64,000 bases of DNA from Nephromyces sp. MM_2019 (Eukaryota > Apicomplexa > Aconoidasida > Nephromycida): assembly GCA_015657535.1 (NCBI GenBank), contig JADHZB010001371.1, positions 26,780 to 90,779 on the forward strand. The letters run 5' to 3'. Within the stretch, counting starts at the first letter, position 1, and every line of letters begins with the position of its first letter. Below the pieces are notes generated by a model. It was given only the letters and a program-made list of their open reading frames with translations. It was not told where the DNA came from and did no database searches. Made by a program: the position numbers and the translations under genes. Shown here piece after piece: positions 1-10,984 of the stretch.

Positions 1-2828
1 ATTGCGCGAAAACCAAACGGCTTCATTGAGCATCATGGCTAGAGAATAAACTCATGAAGTATCAAAAACTTTCAGCAGTGATAGCTTTGCACCATAAAAA
101 AAAGAAGAGAGCGCGTAAAGCTGCGACTAAAAGTATTCGGCACAAACTTTTAAAGCGTAAATTACCTAAATTATAAAAATACGTGCCTTGCAAATCCCAC
201 TTCCGCTAATAGGAGACAAAAAAAAGTGCTTCGGAGATCAAATATCGAAGCCGCTAAAAAAGCCTTTTAGATTACCGCAAATAAGTCAAGATAAAAAAGC
301 CAAGCTGACCTTCTAAATAGCAAAAGAAAGCCAATATAATTTTAAAAATAAAACTGCAGTAAGCAAATACACATGTTATTGCTTGCAGTAAAATCATTAA
401 AGTGATTTTTCGATATATTAAAACCGGAAAGCAAACAAATTATGTCGTATCTTTTAGGTCCTGCACTTAAATGACTTAAATTTTTAAGCTTCTAACAATT
501 TTGCGCATTTTTTTATAAAAAAAAATTAATGCTACCAATATCAGTTGGCTGCGCGTAAAAGCAAAAATGTATGCTTTCACACTCTCAGCAATCAAATATA
601 TTTTGAAGCCCAAAGCATACATTTCTACAATCGGGTTTACCCATGAGCAGGCCTTGAAGAACAAACTTTTTGTCATTTATAAATAAGCTCAGAATCTCAT
701 TATCTTAAAAATAAGCAACGCTGGCGCTTCCGAAAGATACAAAAAAAAACTTCTCAATTTTTAATTGTGGTTATGGTAAAAAGCTGCCAGCCGGAATAAC
801 TCTAACAGCTGCAAAAAAGTGCCATCATTATCACTATATAAAGTATGTCTATAGCGCACCTGAATAAGTCTAAAAAAAACATACAAGCAGTAACGCACTG
901 CAGCCAATTAAGTAATCTTCCACAAATAGCGGAAGGATAGCTTGCAACGACGGTGCGGGCACAGTACCATACAGTTAGCTACAGTAGAATATTCAAGAAA
1001 TCAAGAGGTTACAACGTGCACGCACATATATAGAATAGTATTAGCTGGTCTCTCGTATGTAGGTTAGGCAGATAGTATTGCAAAGAAGATTAAATGACAG
1101 AAAAAAATACATAAAAAAGAGTACCCTTAAGAACCAAAGGTACACTTAATACAAGTGTGCCCCGCTGCTAAAAAAAAATGTATAGTATACATCATAAAAT
1201 TGAGGCGCATTGAAGCGTCACTCTGTGAATGCGGCGATTGAACCTACACAATTACTCCACTCATGCGGTACATCAAGCATCTATTAAAAAATTTTAATTA
1301 GGGGTTGTGATATTAACACTGATACTTTACTCGAGAAAAGCAAGAGCTATCACAAAATATTTTACTAGCAATTTCGGCACGTGAGCGCCATTGCAATTAA
1401 ACAAATATCGATAGTAGCGTGTAATGAAAAAGCACACAAGAACTAGGCGATTACCAGCGCAAAATTAACGCGCAAAGCTGCAATAGAAATAAAAAAACTT
1501 GCCCAAAAAATTAAGCAAAATCTCATAAACTCAGATAAAATCACACGCCTTGACTTGTAGACCAAGGCGTTAAGCAGAGTAATAGCGACAAGACCAGCAG
1601 AAAACTCATAATCACAGTCCTGAATTTAGCTATTTTTCCACTTTAAATTTATGCAGTAAACATAGTAAAATCACCTGGAATGCTTAAAAAATCATTTCAA
1701 GTAACACACAAGCAAGACGAAATTTTAGGGAGGAAAAAACGTGAGAAAAAAATTGTTTTTTACACCATTTGCATGCATTATTCACAATCTAAATGCAATA
1801 ATACAACCCATTCTTACAAAAGCAGTAAATCTTATGCAAAGCTGCCTAGTTAAGAAGCAAAGTCTGAACTACGCCAAGGTATTGATTTATTAACTTTTGC
1901 TATCCCCTTAACTACAAACTGGTTGGTAATTTTTTCATTTGAACCAAAGAATGCGCGTAGTTGCGATAAACTTGTTCAGATGCGTATTGAATCTCTTCAA
2001 GGCAAGGGAGGTCCTTGACATCAATAGGTCTGTTAATTGGGCCGCAGTTATCTCTTTGAAAAGAATGAATTTTTTGAAAAGAAGTAAAACAACTACCTAC
2101 TCGAGTACCGTTGCTGCCATTCCCTAAATCTGTTGCCGGTGAGTCACCAGGGATATAGGAGTACCCGGAAGCTTCTTCAGGGATACCAGGAGTATCAATA
2201 TCTACGCAAGATAATTACAAGGGGAGACAAAAAGAGGCATTCATACAAAAGCTGATATGGCAAGCATAACATAGAGGGGTAGAAACACTTGAAGTAGTAA
2301 GTTTAATAACAAAAAAAACCAGGCGTTTGCTTGAAATTGCCTAGAGCTTAATTGAGAAAAATTGCCATAAATAAATCAAAGAGTTAAAATATTTTTTTAG
2401 CAAATAAAAATATAGTCAATGCTAGTCCTCAAAAAAAAAGTACTGATTAAATAAAATGTGCGTAACCCACTAAGAATTCTGCACCAGATTTACATAGACT
2501 TTATCGCCTCATTTGAGAGATAGGATATTGACTGTGCTAAAGCTGCAATTAAACTATATATCTATACCAAAACTTTTACATCAAAAGTTCTAAAATGTCA
2601 ATATATGTGTTTCTCATGTATTGTTTCACCATAAAAAGTCTTTGGAGTTCAAAATAGTTCTACGCTGGCTTCATAAAGTCTTGCAAAGTAATTCTCAAAA
2701 AAAGAGTTTTCTGTACATGAACTATTCAAAGTTTTTAAGCACATTTTATAATACTTACAATTTCGGTATGAGCAAATTAAACCCTTATCAAAGAATAAGT
2801 ATATTGCAAATTCATACAAAAAAAACCC
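1..2828. other. left-edge region without a supported gene
   Basis: This stretch is AT-rich and full of A-runs on the plus strand, the same look as introns and flanks of the minus-strand genes to its right. Short open frames occur on both strands, but none shows a convincing splice-linked partner, domain or protein-like composition. It probably holds the 3' flank of the minus-strand genes or intron sequence of a gene starting outside the window. No RNA gene was recognised. Confidence 0.4.
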
Positions 2829-3200
2829 CTAGCTTTGTTCGCAAGTACCTTTACTAGAAGCATTGTACTTTTCAAATGGATAACTCAGCATTGAAAAATC
2901 TGCTGATTCATACGGGATGCCTGCCCGTAAATCCATCTCTTGCATAGCTGCTTTCTTAACCGCACGTTTACATCTTTTACCACCTAAATTTTCCTGCGTT
3001 TTCTGAGCAATACTGCGTGGAATGAGCGTAGTTTTCCTGTCACCTACTAGGAAAAAAGATCCATCAAAAGCTGCCATATTCCTGGAACTAGAAGGAAAAT
3101 TTCCCGGTATAGCAGCAGTTCGAGAAAGGTGCTTTGACGGCAAAATTTCACTTAATGAAGACGAGAGAATGGATGTTCCTTCAGGCACCTTTTCCATCTT
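2829..3200 (-). CDS. probable last exon of the GATA/AT-hook gene, or a separate small gene
   Basis: A 124-codon minus-strand frame is preceded at 3201 by a good acceptor (pyrimidine tract, then TTCTAG on the minus strand). It reads AAG ATG GAA in phase 0. The upstream GATA gene has a possible phase-0 donor at 4092 (AAG|GTCAGA), so joining the two would replace the last 16 residues of that protein with this exon. The product is basic and polar, with a Lys/Arg patch near its middle (KRCKRAVKK), and has no recognised domain. If the 4092 donor is not used, this could be a short independent gene starting at the ATG ending at 3197. The link rests only on phase and distance. Confidence 0.4.
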   Translation of the reverse strand, partial: KMEKVPEGTSILSSSLSEILPSKHLSRTAAIPGNFPSSSRNMAAFDGSFFLVGDRKTTLIPRSIAQKTQENLGGKRCKRAVKKAAMQEMDLRAGIPYESADFSMLSYPFEKYNASSKGTCEQS

Positions 3201-4041
3201 CTAGAAAATCAGTTTAACGTGAAATGGCTTATTAAAATGCAATGACAAAACTTCTCGAGAGTATGACAGCATGAATACTGTATAAACACGTTTTTGATGT
3301 CCCTACACGCGAAGATCCAGCAGTGTAAAAAAAGACATAAAACAATGTGAGACTGTTTTGCAGCATAAAGCTTAAGTTTCCATAGATTTGCAAGTGGTCT
3401 CTCAGGGTATGGGTTGCACCAAAAAAGGTAGCTAAAAAAAACTTGTAATACACTCTGGATAATTTCCATGTAGTGACTATTGCTATAACTTGGGAAACAA
3501 GAAAGATAGTGCAAGTCACTTTAAAAGCTTTTCATAATCCAGGTCTTCCAGAAGAAGATTATTTATACAGTTTAATCAAGAAAAATTACCATATCTCTAC
3601 GCATAAACTTTTTTCTAAAAGCATCATGTTATATGGGTGGCTGCACTAATTGCAAGCCTTGCTTTCAAGCCAATAAGCCCAGAAAGCACATCATGCACGC
3701 GCCATCAAAAAAAATCTAGTAAATTACTAATATTGCGGGCAAGAAATGTCGCTTACAGATCAATCATAGCACCAAATCTATGTTATGAAAAAAAGCCTGC
3801 CTATTTCATTATTGCTAGATGCATCTGAGTTTGAAGGAAAAAATTTAACTATTGAACTCAAAAATTCATCAGAAATATTCCAAGGCTAAGATACTACACA
3901 CATGAGAAGAAAATCGAGAGAACTCATTGCTTCGCATAGAATGATTTTCAAGCTCGTCGAGCACCAGTGTAATTATTGAAAACTAACTACTGGTTCTACC
4001 CATTAAAAAAGTAACAACATAACTACATCAAGAATGAAATT

Positions 4042-6435
4042 TTAAAAGTTCATGTCACTCTTTGAGTTTAAAATAATTTGCCTATTTCTGACCTTATTAT
4101 TCAAATCATAGGCTTCAAAGCTTTCTATACCATTAGATACGCACAAGCTATAAATCCCCTCCGCTTCACAGGGATTCAGATTTCGTGGCGGCTTTGGTTC
4201 ATTCTGGGCCAAAAGCGGCAGCCCTTGATTGCTGATAACTTTATGCTTATGGGGTGGGCGGCCGCGCTTTCTTCCGACAAATGGATAGCGCGCGTCACCA
4301 CAGAGCAAAAGATTCTTCCTCTTTTCTACACCAGTATCCTGTACTTCTATTTGAGGCTTCGCGCTTCCAATCTTGTCGGCAAGATCGTAGGTATAAGTCT
4401 CTCCTAACGCTAAAGTGGCTTCACAACATGTACCACCTATGCAAGGTGTGAAATTCATGGCCTTCCTATTGGGGCTTTCACAAATATACCCGTGAATCGC
4501 GTCAGTCGTCGCCTCTAACGGTAAGGTTCCCCCTCCTCGAGAATCAGGAAAAGCGTGGCGTGAGATTTTGTTTTCTAAGCGTTCTTCTCCTATAATAGAA
4601 GTTTCGTTAGGAGGTTCTTCAGTTGCTACACAAACAGAGCATGCCGCAAAAGAACCTTCATTGCCTACACTGCCTAAATCCAACCCTGTCTCCGTCATCA
4701 CAAGTTCTTTACAAAAAATTTGCCCTGTTTTATTAAAGCAATCCCCTTCATATTGATTCCTACTAGTTTCATGGATCAGACGGCATCCCTCGCCTTTCTT
4801 GGCATCCAAGAAGGCATCTTCCCCATAGCCCAACACACCAGTGTGTCCCCCTTCTTGAAAAGCAGCTATTCCATTAGAAAAAGAATTTTGAGATAACCTG
4901 GGAGCTCTGCTTCCAATAATCAAACTTCTTGAAGCATTCTTTCTCTTCCTGTGTTTCATGAAGCATTTATTGCAAACCCTAAACTTTCCGCTAAGATAAC
5001 GCCATTGTGCGGTTTCTCGTACCTAAAGTTCAAAAGCACAAAATCCAAACCATAAGTTACAACGAGCCTTTAATAAAGTGTGATAGCATCTCTAAAGCAG
5101 CAATACCGCAAGAGTAAAAACTTTCGGGTGATTTCGCGACGGCTAGTTGGAAGCAGCCTCGTGGCAAATATATTTTCGCTAAGCATAAGAAAGAAGATTC
5201 AATATGAATAGGACCCAAAAATCGAACCCAGAAAAGGTTGACCAGGCTCGCAGCCAAAATTAAAGTAACTGTAATAATTCATATTCAATGAAAAAAAACT
5301 GAAATGGTGCAGACTAACAGCTCAAAATCAGCCGAACTAGTTGGGAAAAAAAATGTGCGTAAAGAACCATGCTTAAAAAGGATGTGAGACCGCTTCTTCA
5401 CCAATGCAAGCGCTCTCAATTAGATTTTCCAGTAGCCTTCCCTTCTGTGCAATCTCGTCAATTTCACAATATATGCGTCAAAGCTGGCACAAATTGAAGG
5501 GAAAGGCCACACTTGCTAGCTAATAAAATATCTGCAGCCTTGCCACTGTATTAAAAAATCTTAGATACAATAATCTCTTCAATGGCCCAGTACTGGTTGC
5601 CGGATTATATAATAGTAACGGCAATAATCATGCCTGAAACGTAGGGTACCGCCATGAGGGATAACTAGAAATAATGTCCAAAATTCAGTATATTCTTCCT
5701 CGCGGAGCAAGAAAAAAATGCCGTATTAATTCGAATACCGCAGCCCCCTAAAGACACTAGAAGAAAAACGAGAACTCCCTATGCTTTCAGAGCATAAAAA
5801 ATGAACCGTGTTGAATTACTTAAAAATTACTGCTCCTCAAAAAAAAAGTAGTAGCACCACCCAATCTTGCCATTACTATTATATCCTAGTTTGTCATGAA
5901 GCTTCCTTTTCAACTTGATAAATCACAAAAAAATCCGGATGTAGCTCCTAGAGGCTCTAACCTGGCAAAGATAGCATATCATCTGTCCTTTACTTATGGG
6001 TGGCCGCCCTGGAATTCCCCGAGAGCGTGACGCCTTCGCAAATACCAGCGCATCATCAGAAGCCACATCATGACTGGGTGTCACAGCAGCCCTTCTCGTG
6101 GAGCAGCTGTCAGAATCGATCACTTCAGAAAGCCCGAGAAGATAACCGCGTTGACGCTCTGACGTAAGCTTTTTCAAATTATTTGAGTCATCGCCGCCAT
6201 GCTTTCGTGGCTCTTGGTTATCTGAACTCTCAATGGAATGGCATACAGCCTCTTGGTATAGTTGAAATTGTGCTGTCCCTGTGCCAGTTTCGCTGCTGGA
6301 TACCGAGTCAAAACTTTCACCCTCTTCATGCAGTGCAAATTCTTCGCTAGTTGTTCGATGCGAAGCGCGTCGCTCAATATCATTTTCGTTCTCCTGCGGC
6401 AACTTAATTGAAGTAGTCTTAAGATTTTCCTTCAT
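4042..6435 (-). CDS. GATA-type zinc finger protein with AT-hook motifs (two-exon core)
   Basis: Probably a nuclear DNA-binding regulator. Exon 1 is 6435-5962 (ATG at 6435) and exon 2 is 5022-4042, joined in phase 0 by CAG|GTTAGA and CTTTAG|GTACGA; the product is 484 residues. The zinc finger appears only after splicing: Cys154, Cys157, Cys175 and Cys178 form C-x2-C-x17-C-x2-C, the GATA spacing. TAQWR sits between the pairs, close to the TPQWR/TPLWR of plant and animal GATA fingers, followed by VCNKCF (family: LCNACG) and a basic tail KHRKRK. Just before the finger is a GRPP segment (residues 140-146), and near residue 410 a canonical AT-hook core, KRGRPPHK. The rest is polar and low in structure. 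It may continue into the exon at 2829-3200. The acidic first ~130 residues show no domain. The GATA assignment is by pattern, not by a profile search. Confidence 0.72.
4093..5961 (-). other. splice sites of the GATA gene
   Basis: The intron between exons 1 and 2 spans 5961-5023 on the minus strand (939 bp). It starts GTTAGA and ends TTTGAACTTTAG. A second possible donor, GTCAGA at 4092-4087, would give a phase-0 join to 3200. The zinc-binding cysteine pairs lie on opposite sides of the first intron, so the finger is invisible to single-frame searches. Confidence 0.55.
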
Positions 6436-6982
6436 GGCTAAAGGGATTTTAAAGCAGTAAACCTGCTGGAATCTTCAAGAAAGAGAAGAAACGGTCATGT
6501 TACTCCATTGAAAAAAAATAGAAAGAAGCAAGTGCTGTTTTAATGTGACAAACAACGTAGATGTTAGATCCAAAAAGCAATAAAAAAAGTATAATTTTAT
6601 AGTGACACCAAGCGTCCATATTAGCCATGAAAATCTCGGTAAGGTAAGTCAACTTTTCATGTTAGAGGGAAAGGGTTTTATCGATTAAAAAATGGCGAAG
6701 CAGAAATTATTACTTTTAAACAACTTACTAGTAAACTGAAGTATTTCTGCTTCTCTCATGAAAATAAGACTTCCCGGAAGGCCGTAAAGACTTTGATTGA
6801 ACTATCAATAGAGGTAGAAGAATTGCCCTTAAACACGCTGACGTAGCTATCTCCTTTCCTACCCATGCTCTTAAATTGGTTATACCAACTCATCATATGC
6901 ACTCACGAGAGTATTGAAAATATTTTGTCCTTGGCATATTCGAAGTGCTACCTTTTGACAAATACTAGAAAAAAATAGCTCC

Positions 6983-7466
6983 TTATTGTTGAAACAGGAT
7001 ATCAAAATTCAGTGACTCCAAAGATTCGCTAAGCAATTCCACGATATTGTACATATCTATCCCATTAATTATAAGCACTGCTTATAGCGGCTAAATAAAC
7101 CTTCGAAACTATGTTTTAATATACTTTTAATCCGGTAATATCAGGCTTGGAGCTCACATGCGAACTAATTTACATGAGAAAACATAAAAATTCGCCTATA
7201 CATGGGGATCGTCGTCTAAAAGCTTAGCTTTAACCCTTATGTTATATCCCAAAACAATATGCTCCTGTAGGTTTTATAGTCATCACTCTTCTTGGGGAAT
7301 AAGAGTTCGCTATTACCTGCAATGTTAAAGCTTCAAGATATGTTTTAGAAAATTCTTCAGCTTCAAGAAGCGGGAGAAACCATGATGCTGCCAGTACATA
7401 AAGAAAACCCTGCCACCAAGTTATACCATGAAGCTGAATTAGTTCATTGTAGAAATGATTTTCCAT
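6983..7466 (-). CDS. small minus-strand exons of an unrecognised gene
   Basis: Three protein-like exons are visible on the minus strand. 7466-7317 starts at ATG and gives 50 residues, hydrophobic in the middle (GFLYVLAASWFLPLL, a possible membrane segment), ending at CAG|GTAATA. 7215-7174 is bounded by CTTTTAG and CAT|GTAAAT and joins in phase 0. 7077-6983 follows AAGCAG and ends in a stop, with an amphipathic helix (VELLSESLESL). The phase of the last join does not match (0 against 1), so an exon is missing or a boundary is wrong. The family is not recognised. It may be a short gene of its own or the end of the gene starting at 9183. Confidence 0.4.
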
Positions 7467-8090
7467 TAGAAAAAGTTAAGATCCACATAAAGTGAAGCAT
7501 ATTAAACAAATAGTCTTTAAACTTAGAAAGCTATCTTTGCCTGGAGTAAAACCTAGTAGTTATAATCGAATAACCGTGGTATAAGAAGACTGTAGACTGA
7601 AAATTTTTATCATTATGTACTGAAGTTCATAGTAGGCGTAGCATCAATACGTAAGTCTAATTGTATAATATGCTTTAGGATTAAGCAAAATTTTCATAAA
7701 TTATAGGAAATTGCGAGCGTCTAAAAATATATATCCTTGAGGGTGACAGAAACCAGCTTAGTTTCCCAGATGAGAATGTCTTCTAGTATAAAATTTCAGC
7801 AGCTTAAGAAGTAGAGGTTGCATCGTGCGGGGAATTAATGAGATGTTTCACTCAGGCTTTTATTGCTTTTTTTCCAATGTTGTTGTATGAATATACTAAG
7901 CAGCTTATTTCATGCACTCGCGGGTAGATTAAAAATAGAATGAAAAGAAAGAATTTCATCTCGATAAGAATTGTTTGAAGGCTTCTCAAAAAAGTATGCA
8001 TGACTCTACATTGCCGTGCAAGCCACTCTAAATAGTATTTGCGAAGCAGCTTTGAAATTTATGTCCTAATCAATTTTGAAATCAACTTAA

Positions 8091-9183
8091 TCATGTGAAA
8101 TATGGTAAATCCTCATGCTGAGAAATTGCCAGACGAAGTAAAAACAGTGAACGATCAATTATTCTGGAAGCATGCTTCAGTATTCTAGGTGCTACTAACA
8201 GAAATTAACGATGAATAGCTTAGCAATACTCCATTGGTGAGTATATAAAGTGGCCTAAGTGGTGCAGGGTACTATTTATATCAGCAAGGAATGGGTTTTT
8301 TTGTAATACTAGGTCAAATTTACGGTTACTGCTAAAAAAAAAGACTTAAGACCTGCTGTGCAAAGGCTATTCTACGTTTTATTTTTACAATCTTCATGAT
8401 GAGCCCCTCAAAAAACAAAAAAATAGAATGAAATTCTTACAAAATCCTTGCCGTCACGCAAATTGCCCTTAAAATCATACTGAAAATATGTTTCCATTAG
8501 GAAAGTATTAAATAGTTAATTTACGAGTAACCAGACGCCGCCTTGTCACCAAAAACAAAACTATAGCGTGTTATATAAAAAAAATTGGGAACGCGGTCTT
8601 TAGCAAGGTTCTATCATACTTGAAAAGCGCAGACTTGAAAATGGCTAACTCTTGCCCATGGGTTTTTTTTCACGATTTCTTTGGCATAGCAGTGTGCTAA
8701 AAGCTTCAATTATTCATAGTGAAAAAACCGCCGCTACAATTATACTCCTTTCAAATTTAGAATGAACCTTTAAATTTGAGAAGAGAAAATTCCAACTTGG
8801 ATATTTATTTGAGACTTCAAGTTTAAGACCAGTGCTGGTGAGGGTATCTTGAATATATTTACGTCTATGCGCTGAGCATGGGCCAAAAAGAGTTATTTTC
8901 CGCCGCCGCAAAGTTCTCTTCTCTACGTCTGCTTTTTTACTAGTTCAAATAAGCGAGCAGAACACCTTGGGAAAACTTTTGAATGACTATAAAACTGAAA
9001 ATGGGTATGAACAAGTCGCTGCAGCCATGTCTTAAATGCGCTTCGTGTGGGGCACGTTGGGTGCAATGATTTGGAACGAGCAAGAAACGAAACCGTGTCA
9101 CGTCGTAATACTAGCACTGCTGCCTTAACGGCTGCGCGCGTGTCACCAGTAGATGTCGGTACGCCTTTGCAACTACATTGCAT
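8091..9183 (-). CDS. unrecognised gene with an apparent homopolymer frameshift
   Basis: The start is an ATG at 9183 with an in-frame stop upstream (TAA CGA GCG ATG). The first exon reads 9183-8768 but is broken into two frames at a run of six T (8933-8938, plus strand). One extra base would make a single 139-codon exon ending at a phase-0 donor AAG|GTTCAT. It is basic, with RTLRRRKITLFGPC just after the break. A 13-codon exon 8479-8441 (TTTTCAG ... TTT|GTAAGA) follows in phase 0, containing KGNLRDGKDF. A helical exon 8194-8091 (acceptor CTGTTAG) ends at TGA. The last junction is not phase-compatible as drawn. No family is recognised. The codon use and basic composition look genuine. Confidence 0.42.
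8933..8938 (-). other. putative one-base frameshift in a T6/A6 run
   Basis: On the minus strand, the open frame from 9183 stops at TAG just after this run, while a second open frame begins just before it. Adding one A to the run of six joins them and gives an exon length divisible by three up to the donor at 8767. The cause is either a sequencing/assembly error or a true lesion. Confidence 0.5.
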
Positions 9184-10984
9184 CGCTCGTTACAGATTGC
9201 CCTCGGAGGCCAGTACCAGCAAATTCTAAAGGGTTTAATAATGAGGCAATACGTAGCAGGTAGCCGCAGAATTATAAGCTGCAAATTACCATTCCGTAGC
9301 TAGCAGGGAGTCATGGTGGTTTAAGGTTTGTAAGGAAGGCATATGAGTGCAAGGCCAGTAGTACCAATTTAGAGTGTGCCTCCCGGAGGTTCAGGAGGCT
9401 AAAGCTACTACCTGTTTTGTTTATATTGGTAGATGAAGTTGAAAGGGAATCTCAAACTTGATCGAAGGCCACAAAGAGTTCTTCCAATGCATGGCATCGT
9501 AACTGCCGCCTGTAGAGAAGTTAGTGTGCTGCCATTCTTCATGATGAAAATTGAAGAGCATTTAAAAAAATATTCGACACGGACCAACTTTCGGAGTCGT
9601 TTCTTGTAGGCTCACGATAGTGCTGAAAGGATCTACATTAGCGTGCAAAATTTCCTTGCTTTTTATTGCGAATGAGCACGCCAATTATCCACGATGGTCA
9701 CTGCTCCTCACTCTACCGCCTCAAAATAGTATGCATCCTCATCCTGTACTGCATAATGCATAAAGAAGTCCTTATGAATGTAGAGTACCCAAGCTCCATG
9801 CAGCTACATTTATCCCTGCTTTACTTCTTCTTCCCTCTTGGCTCCCTATAATAAAGCTATAGTTCTGTGAATACAAGATTTCCTTTTTCTCTCAACTGTT
9901 CCTTCTTATTGCACTCTCGGGGCTGCGGAATACCACTCTCGGACTCATGGATAATGGCGGCTTGTTGGCACCTTTTGACGGTAACTAGCATATCTTTCAT
10001 GACGCAGTTTACCTTGTAAGTTATTCATGAGCAGGTTAATGGTCCACTTAAGAGCCCTGCTTTCTTGTGTTAATCAAAAGGGCAGAGGATCACGATATTT
10101 TCGGGAGGTTAGCCCTATTTTTCCTGGCACCTATGATAATCTCTGCACCTTAGTTGAGCAGAAAGCATTTGCATGGGCTCAATAATGAATGGAGGCCGCT
10201 ATTGATGGGAAGTACGCTATTTCTTTACAGCCTCAGAGGGCATGGGATACAGGGTTAGTCTGCGACAAAATGGGGAATTCTATCAGTGCTCAGGTAGTTG
10301 GATTGATCTATTTCCCCTTCAGATAATCTTTCTTTTATGAATGTATAATATGAGTCGGTTGCTGTGCAGCTAATCGGCAAAAAAAGCTTTGGAATCTAAG
10401 GCGAATTCTAGATATTGAAGAATTGCAAAGCAGCGAGCTGATCGTAAGCCGATTAAATGTATAAACAAGAAACGCGTGCCTTTTTTCGTCTCTCATTTAA
10501 GGGTTAGGAGGTGCTTTCGAAAGCATCAGGGCTCCCTTTTTTGCGAGTGAACTTCAGAGAAGCATTTTATGCCACTGAAAAGCAGAAGAGTGCTGTCTAC
10601 AAAAGGAATGTAGTCTTAATTGATTCGGATGTATAGATGTTCACCCTAAAATTTACCCTGGTAGCGTATGAAATCCAAATTTTTGTAGTAGAGGCCATTG
10701 CAAGACAATGCTGCGAGTAATTTCTCGAAATTTGTAAGTTTTAAAGAGCTTGGATTAACTAAGGATGAATTAGCTTCAAACTTGTGATATTTGGTGACAA
10801 GTCATCAATGCGTTCTATGGTGTGTTCTAAGCATAAGCCAGGAAGACAAGTTTGACTTTAGTTAGCTTTTCTAGAGGTTTACCCGGAATGTTAGCTTCAG
10901 CTGTATATGTGACGGTGTATATGTCTTCCTATAGAAATTCTTACTGCGGCGGCAAAATCTTTATACCCTCAATCGCAGTGCTTA
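9184..10984. promoter_or_regulatory. divergent intergenic region
   Basis: About 1.8 kb lies between the minus-strand ATG at 9183 and the plus-strand ATG at 10985. No supported exon is seen. The homopolymer bias changes from A-runs to the left to T-runs to the right. It should contain promoters for both directions, but no element could be identified by eye. Confidence 0.45.

Noticed and set aside
3232..3519. 95- and 101-codon minus-strand frames
   Set aside because: Both lie within the expected intron between the GATA exons and are hydrophobic by virtue of T-rich intron sequence.
9047..9229. 60-codon plus-strand frame
   Set aside because: It overlaps a better minus-strand first exon with an upstream stop and proper ATG.
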